Source: a virus | Length of the DNA stretch: 64,000 bases | IMG/VR virus record: IMGVR_UViG_3300042549_005931 | Coordinates: 124,001-188,000 of that record | Reading direction: 5' to 3' (one strand) | In this document: positions 42,281-50,516 of the stretch, one piece after another | How positions within the stretch are numbered: the first letter of the stretch is position 1 | How the letters are laid out: every line of letters starts with the position of its first letter | The notes under the pieces: generated by a model | Told to the model about the DNA's origin: nothing | What the model saw: only the letters and a program-made list of their open reading frames with translations | Database searches by the model: none | Made by a program: the position numbers and the translations under genes

Positions 42281-42978
42281 TGCCAAGAAAAAGAACCCAA
42301 AAGATATACTTTGGGGAGGAACAAGAACAAGCGGTAGTACGATATTTAGAATCCGATTCCGATATAGAAAGAAACAAGATATTCAATGAATATTTAAGAG
42401 ACCCCCTCGTTATAATGGTTGAATCAATTATTCGACGTTATAAATTATATAGAAAAGACTTAGAATTTGAAGACATACATTCAGATACTATGTCTTTTCT
42501 TATTACCAAAATTAATAAGTTTGACCACACTAAAAACCATAAGGCATATTCTTACTTTGGAACTATTTGTAAGAATTACCTTATGGGTGCCATACAAAAA
42601 GATACCAAAGAAACTAATCGTAGTGTGTCTTATGATGATATTTCATCTGACATCGAGGATAGGGCCGATTTATCTTATGTTATCGATGAGTACGTAATTG
42701 ACTATAGAGATGTTATCATTAAATTGACAATGTCTTTAGAAGAATTTATGGAAAGTGAACAACTAACGGATAATGAACAAAAATTAGGATACGCTTTACT
42801 TGAAATCTTTAGTAATTTTGATAAAATTTTTCAAGTTGGTGACGGAAATAAATTTAACAAAAATCTTATTTTATTGTCATTGAGAGAAATGACATCACTA
42901 TCCACTAAGGAAATTAGAATATCCTTAAAAAGATTTAAAAGAATGTATGACGGTATTTTAGGTGGATTTTTAGAATAA
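42280..42978 (+). CDS. 55: gp55-like late sigma factor
   Basis: A 232-aa protein resembling sigma region 2 of T4 gp55 (185 aa), which directs host RNA polymerase to late promoters. Residues about 70-115 read DTMSFLITKINKFDHTKNHK then AYSYFGTICKNYLMGAIQKD, the helix pair that in sigma factors binds the -10 element and core polymerase (compare [20 protein letters not shown] in T4 gp55). The C-terminal half is helical (TKEIRISLKRFKRMYDGIL) and longer than in gp55, possibly a region-4 remnant. The recurring TATTTATA box upstream of virion genes is a candidate target. It is the last-but-one gene of a tightly coupled operon and has no start-site gap. Confidence 0.78.
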   Translation: MPRKRTQKIYFGEEQEQAVVRYLESDSDIERNKIFNEYLRDPLVIMVESIIRRYKLYRKDLEFEDIHSDTMSFLITKINKFDHTKNHKAYSYFGTICKNYLMGAIQKDTKETNRSVSYDDISSDIEDRADLSYVIDEYVIDYRDVIIKLTMSLEEFMESEQLTDNEQKLGYALLEIFSNFDKIFQVGDGNKFNKNLILLSLREMTSLSTKEIRISLKRFKRMYDGILGGFLE

Positions 42979-42992
42979 ATCTATTTATTACT

Positions 42993-43373
42993 ATGAGACC
43001 GAAAAGAAATTTAATAACGTTGGAGATTGATTCAGCGTTATCTTTGATGCAAGAAATCTACAATGACATTGTAGAGCAAAAAAACACGGCATCTTTAATT
43101 ATGAAAAAGATGTTATCGTTTATGAAAGACGCTGAAGACATGAGCGTTATTGGACCTGTCATTAAGGAACAACAAAAAATTCTTAATGAATGTACCGAAA
43201 AGAAAATATCATTAGTTAAGTTACAAGGTGTTATGTTGAAACAACAACAATCAAGTGGTGCTGCCGGTGGTGGTTTCACAGGTAAATTAACATTATCTGA
43301 TGAGGATAGAGATATATTAGATAAGTTAATGAATGATGATTCAGATAAAAGTACTAACAACTACAAGATATAA
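42993..43373 (+). CDS. Helical hypothetical protein after the sigma factor
   Basis: A 126-aa protein with long helices (ITLEIDSALSLMQEIYNDIV, SVIGPVIKEQQKILNECTEK), a Gly-rich hinge (SSGAAGGGFTG) and an acidic end (LTLSDEDRDILDKLMNDDSD). In T4 the late co-activator gp33 and the small terminase gp16 are small helical proteins with such layouts; I cannot choose between these or neither. A near-match octamer TATTTATT lies 5 bases before the ATG. Its stop overlaps the next gene's start by one base (TAATG). Confidence 0.6.
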   Translation: MRPKRNLITLEIDSALSLMQEIYNDIVEQKNTASLIMKKMLSFMKDAEDMSVIGPVIKEQQKILNECTEKKISLVKLQGVMLKQQQSSGAAGGGFTGKLTLSDEDRDILDKLMNDDSDKSTNNYKI

Positions 43374-45283
43374 TGAGTAAGATAAAAGATTTACGAAATA
43401 AGATTAAGTCCAATATTGAGTCAGTTAAGAGAATTAACGACCAAACAAAAGACAAGGTATCTGAAAGTAAAAAGAATGCGTCAGATAAATTTGATAATTT
43501 CTTAAAAGACCTACCAAGTTCGGACAAACTTTTTAGTAAAAAAATATCTGATTACGCAAACAACAAAAAAAATAATAAACAACAAAAAAATAAAGTTTTT
43601 GAAGATTTATTAGAAATTGTTCAAGGGTTTGTTGGTGTTAATAATGTTGTTGAAACTTCTGATTTATTAAGTAACAAACAAAAATTAAAAAACATTACTT
43701 TAAAATCAATTGACCACACATTAAAAAGTTCACAAAATGTAATTACGGGTAATGTTAAAAAAGTGTTATTTACGGGTGATGGTATATGTGGAGGTAATCC
43801 AATAATGCCGGTTAATTCGATACAATTAAAACCTACCGAATTTGATTTTATGAATGTTTTAACTGTAGACCCAAATAGTAATAGCGGTAAAATTGTATAT
43901 GAACAAGATTCAACACTACACAATAGTGGACTAATCAAAATGAATAGTTTATTATATGAATCATTTTCAGGTGGTGTTAAACCATTCGATTTAAAAAATG
44001 ATATCACACTTTTTAATATGGAATGGAGTGAATCAAATCAAGAATACAACTTTACTAATTTAACTGGTGGTACAAATAATATTGAAGATTGGGTTACATC
44101 ATATTATAGTAATATTGAATTCCTTGACATAAGTGGTGTAACAAAAAATGCTGTGTTAATGACCTTAAAAGGTGACGGAAATGAACCACCATTATTTGAC
44201 AAGGGTTGGAATGATTTAAATCGTTTAATGGCTAAAATGTGTGCAAGTTGTGGTAATCCAAATACTGGTTTAAATCCAAGTACTGCAACACAATTTAATG
44301 AAAATGATGAAGATGTCTCATCATACTTTGATTTTGAATCAAGTGAAGGTATTGATGTGGACGAAGAGTCTGCAAGATACAATAAAGTCTTAAAATTTAA
44401 AGATTGTAACAACTATGAAGTAAAAAGTAATCCGGAACATTTTGAGGATTTTGCGTATACGTCACAAAAAAAGAATATTAACGATGCGGTAAATGATGCA
44501 TTACTACATAGTGCCGGAGAAGCTTATGAAAAATCGGGTCAGTCACAACCACTTGATAATTTTCATATTTCTATTATGAATTCATTTATTGCAAATTTAC
44601 CAAACGCTTTAATGGGTGCAGTATTGTCTCCAAAATATATATTACCGATTTCGTTGATATATAAAGCAGTAACAACCACTGAAGAAACTGTTAAAAATTT
44701 AATGAGAAAATTATCAAAATTATTTAATCAAATCATTACAGATTTATATTGGATTTTTATTGAACAATTTTGGAAATTGATAAAAGTTGAATTACTTGCA
44801 CTTTTAAGTAAAACTGCTGCCAAAATATTACGTAACAAATTTGCAGATTATACATTAATAATTACAACATTAATATCGTTATTAACTGACATATTGGATA
44901 ATACTTTAGATAATTGTGATGGGCTATATAATGTTATTTCAAAAACCATAGACATTGCACTTAGTGGGAAAGGTGGTACACCGGCAATACCGGGATTATT
45001 ACTATCAATTGCAGATTTAAAAGGTGGTTACAGTACTGATTTAGCACAAATAGACATTATGCAAAGAGTTGAAGGTTTAGGTGTTAATACCTCAACAATT
45101 AATGGAGAAACAAATAAATTACATGATTTAGTAAAAGGTATTTTAGATGGACAATGGTCAACACAAAAGAAACATGGTTATACTGAAGCGTCTAATCAAT
45201 TTGTGATATTACCCCCACCAGTACCTGGAGTCCCAATGATTTTACCACCGGGTTTAATAAAAACAGTAGGTATACAAAGATAA
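43373..45283 (+). CDS. Large virion-associated protein with hydrophobic C-terminal half
   Basis: A 636-aa protein. Residues 1-80 are a Lys-rich helical region with a coiled-coil look (RNKIKSNIESVKRINDQTKD). A beta-rich middle follows, with a Cys pair in MCASCGNPN. The C-terminal 250 residues contain long hydrophobic helices (ALMGAVLSPKYILPISLIYK, TLIITTLISLLTDILDNTLD) and an end rich in Pro (LPPPVPGVPMILPPG). A membrane-active or ejected virion protein is possible; I do not recognise it. It is coupled to small genes on both sides. Confidence 0.6.
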   Translation: MSKIKDLRNKIKSNIESVKRINDQTKDKVSESKKNASDKFDNFLKDLPSSDKLFSKKISDYANNKKNNKQQKNKVFEDLLEIVQGFVGVNNVVETSDLLSNKQKLKNITLKSIDHTLKSSQNVITGNVKKVLFTGDGICGGNPIMPVNSIQLKPTEFDFMNVLTVDPNSNSGKIVYEQDSTLHNSGLIKMNSLLYESFSGGVKPFDLKNDITLFNMEWSESNQEYNFTNLTGGTNNIEDWVTSYYSNIEFLDISGVTKNAVLMTLKGDGNEPPLFDKGWNDLNRLMAKMCASCGNPNTGLNPSTATQFNENDEDVSSYFDFESSEGIDVDEESARYNKVLKFKDCNNYEVKSNPEHFEDFAYTSQKKNINDAVNDALLHSAGEAYEKSGQSQPLDNFHISIMNSFIANLPNALMGAVLSPKYILPISLIYKAVTTTEETVKNLMRKLSKLFNQIITDLYWIFIEQFWKLIKVELLALLSKTAAKILRNKFADYTLIITTLISLLTDILDNTLDNCDGLYNVISKTIDIALSGKGGTPAIPGLLLSIADLKGGYSTDLAQIDIMQRVEGLGVNTSTINGETNKLHDLVKGILDGQWSTQKKHGYTEASNQFVILPPPVPGVPMILPPGLIKTVGIQR

Positions 45284-45284
45284 T

Positions 45285-45485
45285 ATGGATGTAGAAAAAT
45301 TAATTGATGTAACAAAAGATTATGAAAACAAATCAAATAAAGACTTATTTGATGCTGTTAACTTATTATACGAAGAACATGAAAAAACTAAAGAACTTAT
45401 TATTGAATTAACAAAACATTTAGAAAATGTTGAATATTATTATAATAAAGTTAATGACGAAGTAGGAAAAAGAATAAAGAAATGA
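45285..45485 (+). CDS. Small coiled-coil protein
   Basis: A 66-aa helix-rich protein with heptad-like Leu spacing (LIELTKHLENVEYYYNKVND). It starts one base after the preceding stop and overlaps the next gene by 4 bases, so it is made together with the large virion protein and the OB-fold protein. It could be an assembly partner of either. No family is recognised. Confidence 0.6.
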   Translation: MDVEKLIDVTKDYENKSNKDLFDAVNLLYEEHEKTKELIIELTKHLENVEYYYNKVNDEVGKRIKK

Positions 45486-46993
45486 AAATAATTGATATTG
45501 CGGTTTGTATTGATAATAGAGACCCCGAAAATTTAGGTAGAATACGTTGTATACGTTATTCAAATTACACCGGACAAATAGAAAAGGCTTTTGATTATGA
45601 GGCGTGGGATGATAAAGATTTATTCACAGCTTTACCATTCTTACCAAACAATATCAACTTCATTCCCGAGATTGGTCAAACTGTTAAGGTTATAAATTAT
45701 AATACTGACAAAGAAACTTCAAATGCGGAATATATTGCGGGTCCATTTACTACTCGTCATGATTATAACGCACAAACACACTCCGTACAACTTGAAAGAA
45801 CCACATATGGTAATGCCGCAAAACACGGTAAAAAAATAATTGACGATAAAGGTAATTTTATAGATAAAAAATCCCAAGGTGTTTTAGCAAAACATAGTGA
45901 CTTTGGTGTATATGGAAAATATGGTTCAGATGTTTTATTTACTGAGAATGGTCTACAATTGAGAGGTGGTAAATTAACCACCAAAGATTCAGCAAAAGGG
46001 AAAGAAAAGAAGGATATGTTATACAAACCTTTATTAAGTAAAAAATTGGCAATTTTGTATTTAAAAAAATTCTCTAAAGCAAAAGAATATAAAATCGAAG
46101 AAGTTGAAACCAAAAAATTAGCTAGTGCCGACATTAGATATTTTATTGAATATAATATTAATAATTTTAATGGAGGCTCTGTCACCATAGATTATTATGT
46201 TTATCAAGTTAATAAAGCGTATGGAGATGTTTATAGAACATATAACCCAACATTACTTGACGCTAAATTAATTGATGGTCATTATAAATTAATTAATACA
46301 GATGGAACAACAACAACACCAACATTTACAAAAACGGCATCCAATTTAGTTGAAACTTATGTAACCATAAGAAATGATATAAAGTCATTACACTATAAAG
46401 GTTTAAATGAATTTAATGTCACCTATACTAGTGATGATTTACACCCATTTTATTTTAGACCAACAAAAGAATCTAGAGAAAATTTGGATTTAACTAGTGC
46501 ACAATTAGAAAACCGTATTAATATTTTTAAAAATATTTCTATTAATTCAAAATCAGGTCCCGAACATGGTTTAGCATTTCAAAAAACATCAATATCACCG
46601 CCGGAAATAACAATAAAACGAAAAGAACAAGTTTTAAAAGATTTGACAGGTAGTATGGAACAGACATTTTCCGCATTAAAATCTGATAAGATTTATTTTT
46701 TAACAACCGACCCATACAACTCTTCACAAAAACCGATTAATTTTGAGAAATTAGACAAATACGAATTAACTCAAGATAATTATTTAAAAGATATTGAACC
46801 TAACACTTATGCGACGGTAAGAGGTGAAACGTTATTAGAATTTTTACGTTCAGTGTATGAAGTATTAACAACCCACATACACAACATTAACGAACCTTAT
46901 GCTAAGTTAGCATACGATTCACATGATAATATGGAAATATTATATCAAAAACTTGAAGAGGATATTTTAAATAAATCGATTAGAATAAATTAA
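45482..46993 (+). CDS. Baseplate spike-like protein with gp5-type OB fold
   Basis: A 503-aa protein. The N-terminal 90 residues (IDIAVCIDNRDPENLGRIRC, EIGQTVKVINY, AEYIAGPF) have the OB-fold pattern of T4 gp5 and VgrG proteins, in which NRDP..LGRIR is a hallmark. The C-terminal part includes TYATVRGETLLEFLRSVYEV followed by LTTHIHNINEP, similar to the RGE..L.......HIH helix region found in cyanophage baseplate proteins. No lysozyme domain is visible. It would form or cap the central spike. The hub partner (gp27-like segment) is in the 1922-aa protein, far away on the other strand. Confidence 0.75.
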   Translation: MKIIDIAVCIDNRDPENLGRIRCIRYSNYTGQIEKAFDYEAWDDKDLFTALPFLPNNINFIPEIGQTVKVINYNTDKETSNAEYIAGPFTTRHDYNAQTHSVQLERTTYGNAAKHGKKIIDDKGNFIDKKSQGVLAKHSDFGVYGKYGSDVLFTENGLQLRGGKLTTKDSAKGKEKKDMLYKPLLSKKLAILYLKKFSKAKEYKIEEVETKKLASADIRYFIEYNINNFNGGSVTIDYYVYQVNKAYGDVYRTYNPTLLDAKLIDGHYKLINTDGTTTTPTFTKTASNLVETYVTIRNDIKSLHYKGLNEFNVTYTSDDLHPFYFRPTKESRENLDLTSAQLENRINIFKNISINSKSGPEHGLAFQKTSISPPEITIKRKEQVLKDLTGSMEQTFSALKSDKIYFLTTDPYNSSQKPINFEKLDKYELTQDNYLKDIEPNTYATVRGETLLEFLRSVYEVLTTHIHNINEPYAKLAYDSHDNMEILYQKLEEDILNKSIRIN

Positions 46994-46997
46994 TTGA

Positions 46998-47005
46998 TAT
47001 TTATA
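46998..47005 (+). promoter_or_regulatory. TATTTATA late-promoter candidate (DNRLRE-like virion gene)
   Basis: Plus-strand GATATTTATAATATAAA, 10 bases before the ATG at 47016. Confidence 0.5.
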
Positions 47006-47015
47006 ATATAAAAAG

Positions 47016-48395
47016 ATGTCATATTTTCGTTCATATTTTGAGAAAAACAACACATTAATAAAAAATGCTCATGTCAATACATCTAAAAACCCGACCACTG
47101 AGATTTTTTATGGTTCCGCATATTCAAGATTTTTATTTAAAATTGATATGGTTGAACTACAATCAATGATTAATAATGGTGACTTAGTTGTTGATGATAA
47201 TACAAGACATTATCTTAAAATGACTAATACCATTTTTGGTGATGAAGGTTTAAAAGGACAAAACAGACAAACAGGTAGAGATAGAGCAACATCGTTTAGA
47301 TTGGAGTTATTTGAAATAACTGAAGATTGGAATGAAGGTTACGGTTTTGATTATGAAGATGCTGGTTATGATTTTACTTCAGGTAATAAAACATTTAGTG
47401 AAGTCCCATCAAACTGGTTTAAAAAGAATACATTGTCGGATTGGCAAACACAAGGAGCATATATTGGTACCGGTACAACATTAACAATTGTTGAATTTGA
47501 TAACGGTAACGAAAATTTAAATGTTGATATAACTGATTACGTAAATGGTATTTTAACAGGTAACACCACAAACCACGGAATTGGTATTAAATTTGTAGAT
47601 GATTACGAAACGTTAAATGCAGACGTTGACCGTTCAGTTGCTTTCTTTACAAAATATACACAAACATTCTTTGAACCATTTATGGAATCTGTTTTTGATG
47701 ACAGAATAAGTGATAACAGACAAGACTTTGTTGAAAAGACATATCAGAATCTTTATCTATATGTAACTAAAGGAACAAACTATTATGATTTAGATGAATT
47801 ACCGATAGTTAACATTTTAGATAATACAAATACCCCAATTGCCGGTTTAAGTGATTTAACTACAACAAAAATTAAAAAAGGAGTTTATCAAGTTACATTT
47901 GGTATTGATGGCGATGTATTTGTGTGTGACGGAAAGAAATTCTTCTATGATAATTGGAGTAACTTATCAATTGATGATGTTTCATTATCCGACGTAAAAC
48001 AAAAATTCATTCCAAAACCATTAACATCAAAATATACAATTGGAGATAATCCAACAGAATTAAAAAGATATTCTATTCAATATTTTGGAATCAATCAAAA
48101 TGAAAAAGTAAAACGTGGTGAATTACGTAAAATTGTAGTTTCATTCAGGTCAATAAATGAACCTAAAACAGTTTTATTTGATGAGGTTTATTATAGAATG
48201 TTCATCAAAGAAGGTAGAGTTGATGTAATGGTACATGATTGGACTCAAATTGATAAAACAAATGAGAATTCTTTCACATTAGACACATCTTATTTAATAC
48301 CAAGAGAATATTTTTTAGAAATTAAAGGTAAAACACATTCTGAAGAAATATTTTATAACAACTACATAAAGTTTGAAATACTATCCGAAAAATAA
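47016..48395 (+). CDS. DNRLRE-like beta-rich virion protein
   Basis: A 459-aa protein. SRFLFKIDMVELQSMINNGD, TSFRLELFEITEDWNEGYGF and LTIVEFDNGNENLNVDITDY followed by VNGI follow the strand/helix order of DNRLRE-type beta sandwiches, which occur on surfaces and in tail or neck appendages. The C-terminal half has further beta domains (KTVLFDEVYYRMFIKEGRVD). A surface structural role is likely; the precise site on the virion is unknown. It has its own TATTTATA octamer. Confidence 0.62.
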   Translation: MSYFRSYFEKNNTLIKNAHVNTSKNPTTEIFYGSAYSRFLFKIDMVELQSMINNGDLVVDDNTRHYLKMTNTIFGDEGLKGQNRQTGRDRATSFRLELFEITEDWNEGYGFDYEDAGYDFTSGNKTFSEVPSNWFKKNTLSDWQTQGAYIGTGTTLTIVEFDNGNENLNVDITDYVNGILTGNTTNHGIGIKFVDDYETLNADVDRSVAFFTKYTQTFFEPFMESVFDDRISDNRQDFVEKTYQNLYLYVTKGTNYYDLDELPIVNILDNTNTPIAGLSDLTTTKIKKGVYQVTFGIDGDVFVCDGKKFFYDNWSNLSIDDVSLSDVKQKFIPKPLTSKYTIGDNPTELKRYSIQYFGINQNEKVKRGELRKIVVSFRSINEPKTVLFDEVYYRMFIKEGRVDVMVHDWTQIDKTNENSFTLDTSYLIPREYFLEIKGKTHSEEIFYNNYIKFEILSEK

Positions 48396-48409
48396 AAATA
48401 TTTATTAAT

Positions 48410-48922
48410 ATGAAAAATTTAAATCAAATCATTAAAACTCAACTTAGAAAAGTTATTGAGGAACAAGAAACTGAGAACTATATGTTTTTTGGTAATTTAG
48501 AACAAATCAAAAGACAATGTGAATTGTTATTAAGTTTTGATAAACAAATGATTGAAAATTTATTACAAAATGGACACGATTGGGCTGATGACCATGTATC
48601 GGAGGCTAAGAATAATATGGACCAAGTTTTTGATTTTATTATGAATGAAAAAGAAAAAGGTCAAACAGTTAATGAGGCATCATCAGCAGCACAACAAGCA
48701 GCAATTGCTATCAACATGAAGAAGAAAGGTATTAAACCTAAAAACGAATCTGTTGAAATGGAAATTGATGAGAGTAAAAATTGTCCGACAGACCCAGCAA
48801 AATGGGCTGCATCAAAAGCCGCAGCGAAAAGAAAATTTGACGTATATCCTTCAGCATATGCAAATGGATGGGCTGCAAAAAATTATAAAGCTAAAGGTGG
48901 TGGTTGGAAAAAATGTAAATAA
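48410..48922 (+). CDS. Candidate internal head protein with basic C-terminal domain
   Basis: A 170-aa protein. The leader NLNQIIKTQLRKVIEEQETE is an amphipathic helix ending in EEQ, as in the genes at 33265 and 35198. Residues about 125-170, starting at CPTDPAKWAASKAAAKRKFD and ending KAKGGGWKKCK, form a compact basic domain with Trp residues that I recall from phage proteins of unknown function (a DUF5872-like pattern). The basic C-terminus suits DNA binding, so packaging with the genome is a fair guess. A near-match octamer TATTTATT lies 3 bases before the ATG. Confidence 0.62.
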   Translation: MKNLNQIIKTQLRKVIEEQETENYMFFGNLEQIKRQCELLLSFDKQMIENLLQNGHDWADDHVSEAKNNMDQVFDFIMNEKEKGQTVNEASSAAQQAAIAINMKKKGIKPKNESVEMEIDESKNCPTDPAKWAASKAAAKRKFDVYPSAYANGWAAKNYKAKGGGWKKCK

Positions 48923-48923
48923 T

Positions 48924-49673
48924 ATGAAAATATTAGTATCAAAAGAAGATAAGGATTATATTTTTGAATCAATTAAATCCGGTGAAGTTTTAGCGGAGGA
49001 TTTAAGAAGATGGTTTAAAGAGAAGTGGGTAGATGTATCTAAAAAAGTAGACGGTAAACACCCACCATGTGGTAGAAAAGATGCCGATGGTAAATCATAC
49101 CCAAAATGTAGACCATCTAAAAAAGTTTCTAAAGAAACACCAAAGGTGGCATCATCATATAGTAAAAAAGAAAAAAAATCAATGACTTCTCAAAAGAGAA
49201 GAGCTGAAAAGAAAGACCCTAAAGTTGGTAAAGGAAATAAACCGACAATGACACATTTTGATGAACAAAATCGTAAAAAAATGAATATAACAATTACAGA
49301 AGAACAATTTAAAAGATTGTTTGAAAATAATGAAGAAACTCCCGTATTGATATATGAAGATGAATTTGGTTCTATTGAAAATACTGACTTTGTTGTGGAC
49401 AATTTATTAAACGAAGCTGAATACCAAGGACGTAAAGTACAACTTGGTAAAATAATGCAAGGTGATATTAAAAAATTCAAAGTATACGTTAAAAACGATA
49501 AAGGTAAAGTTGTAAAGGTAAACTTTGGTTTTGGTGGTAAATCCGCTAAAGGTAAGAGAATGGTTATAAAGAAAAATAATCCAGCAAGACGTAAATCATT
49601 TAGAGCTAGACATAATTGTGCAAATCCAGGTCCACGTTGGAAACCAAGATATTGGAGTTGCAAAGCGTGGTAA
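48924..49673 (+). CDS. Basic two-domain protein, candidate internal head protein
   Basis: A 249-aa protein; the start is ATG at 48924, just after the previous stop, because a longer frame would overlap that gene's coding region. Residues 25-90 hold LRRWFKEKWVDVSKKVDGKH then PPCGRKDADGKSYPKCRPSK, a Cys-containing basic module. Residues 120-135 have MNITITEEQFKRLF, and the C-terminus has KVNFGFGGKSAKGKRM and KSFRARHNCANPGPRWKPRY followed by WSCKAW. This C-terminal module, basic with Cys/His/Trp, recurs from memory in cyanophage structural-region proteins. High Lys/Arg content (pI clearly basic) suits DNA association. Confidence 0.6.
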   Translation: MKILVSKEDKDYIFESIKSGEVLAEDLRRWFKEKWVDVSKKVDGKHPPCGRKDADGKSYPKCRPSKKVSKETPKVASSYSKKEKKSMTSQKRRAEKKDPKVGKGNKPTMTHFDEQNRKKMNITITEEQFKRLFENNEETPVLIYEDEFGSIENTDFVVDNLLNEAEYQGRKVQLGKIMQGDIKKFKVYVKNDKGKVVKVNFGFGGKSAKGKRMVIKKNNPARRKSFRARHNCANPGPRWKPRYWSCKAW

Positions 49674-49676
49674 TTA

Positions 49677-49811
49677 ATTTTTACAAAAGATTGGAATCAT
49701 AATACACTGTATTGGTCTTCAACCAAATACACAAAAAATGATAAAATCACTAGAGGTAAGCATAAAGGTTTTAAAGTTACATTAATAGAATCCCCTAATA
49801 AAATTGTTTAA
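49677..49811 (+). pseudogene. Headless coding-like frame in the gap after the basic protein
   Basis: After the TAA at 49671-49673 the same frame stays open for 45 more codons, reading DWNHNTLYWSSTKYTKND then KITRGKHKGFKVTLIESPNK and IV before TAA (49809-49811). Composition and codon use match the phage genes, but there is no ATG, GTG or TTG start. It may be the surviving 3' end of a lost gene, an ATT-initiated gene or a readthrough extension. Confidence 0.45.
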
Positions 49812-49834
49812 TTAAACATACTTTCATATATTTG
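49804..49834 (+). promoter_or_regulatory. Host-type promoter of the 54-aa gene
   Basis: TTG (49804-49806, as ATTG) and TATATTTG (49827-49834) are 20 bases apart, a match to the Bacteroidota consensus. The -7 box is 4 bases from the ATG, implying a leaderless mRNA. Confidence 0.65.
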
Positions 49835-49838
49835 TCAC

Positions 49839-50003
49839 ATGAAAGTCACAAAGAATGGTAATGGGTATATTTTTGAGGTGTCACTTAATGAAAAAGAAAA
49901 CCTTTATAAAATCGGGCAACTTATACTAAAAAAACAATGTAAATTCTTTTACTTCGCTACTGACAAATTATATTACATTTCAGATGTTAAATTAGAATCA
50001 TAA
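49839..50003 (+). CDS. Small protein with leaderless-type start
   Basis: A 54-aa ORF (MKVTKNGNGYIFEVSLNEKE, later QCKFFYFATDKLYYI, ending SDVKLES). It shows two beta-hairpin-like halves and no membrane segment. It is too short for standard ORF cut-offs but has a well-placed host-type promoter and ends 31 bases inside the 3' end of the convergent dCMP deaminase gene. It is probably an early/middle accessory protein; no family is recognised. Confidence 0.65.
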   Translation: MKVTKNGNGYIFEVSLNEKENLYKIGQLILKKQCKFFYFATDKLYYISDVKLES

Positions 50004-50437
50004 TAAATAACATCGACACCACACTCACCTAACATCTGTTTAGACATTTCCTGAGATTCTAACCATTTATCTTTATTTTTAGTTGTACATTCCGATTTAC
50101 AATATACAGTAGTAATTCCCGAATTAATGATTGCACGAGCACAATCTGCACAAGGTAATCCCGATGTTAAGTATATTGCAGAACCTTTAAGTGAGACACC
50201 TATACGAGCAGCGTTGTAGACTGCATTCCTTTCCGCGTGTTCAATCCAAAAGTATTTCTGTGGTCTTTCCTGACGTTCAGGTAAATCGTCTCTTAAACCC
50301 CGAGGAAATGAGTTATAACCCGTAGATAAAATTTCTTTATCCTTACCAACAATAACTGCACCTATTTGTGTTGATTCGTCTTTTGATTTGAACTTAACTT
50401 GTTCAGCAATATTTAAAAAATAATTTTTCCAATTCAT
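49973..50437 (-). CDS. cd: dCMP deaminase
   Basis: A 154-aa zinc-dependent deaminase (dCMP to dUMP) that feeds thymidylate synthesis. The zinc motif HAE (H67-E69) and PCADC (C96, C99) are present, along with GYNSFPRG and the opening MNWKNYFLNIAEQVKFKS. I chose ATG at 50437 rather than one 14 codons earlier, because the domain starts here and the host-type box TATATTTG ends 4 bases before it, so the mRNA may be leaderless. It is shorter than T4 gp cd (193 aa). It works with the dUTPase at 38105. Confidence 0.93.
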   Translation of the reverse strand: MNWKNYFLNIAEQVKFKSKDESTQIGAVIVGKDKEILSTGYNSFPRGLRDDLPERQERPQKYFWIEHAERNAVYNAARIGVSLKGSAIYLTSGLPCADCARAIINSGITTVYCKSECTTKNKDKWLESQEMSKQMLGECGVDVIYYDSNLTSEM

Positions 50438-50441
50438 ATTA

Positions 50442-50449
50442 CAAATATA
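50442..50449 (-). promoter_or_regulatory. Host-type -7 box of dCMP deaminase
   Basis: Minus-strand TATATTTG with TAAT between it and the ATG. No TTTG is seen 20 bases upstream; that stretch is the U-tract side of the capsid gene's terminator. Confidence 0.55.
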
Positions 50450-50465
50450 CCAAAAAATTGATAAT

Positions 50466-50494
50466 AAAAAAAGGGACAACTTCGTGTCCCTTTT
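50466..50494 (-). terminator. Terminator after the major capsid gene
   Basis: Minus-strand AAAAGGGACA-CGAAGT-TGTCCCTTTT plus three more T: a 10-bp perfect stem 22 bases after the capsid stop. It separates the capsid transcript from dCMP deaminase. Confidence 0.9.
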
Positions 50495-50516
50495 AATATT
50501 ACTACAATTCTATTGA

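Noticed and set aside
48753-48923. N-terminal 57-codon extension of the basic protein gene at 48924
   Set aside because: It overlaps the coding end of the previous gene in another frame, and its sequence is not protein-like; ATG at 48924 fits the gene spacing.
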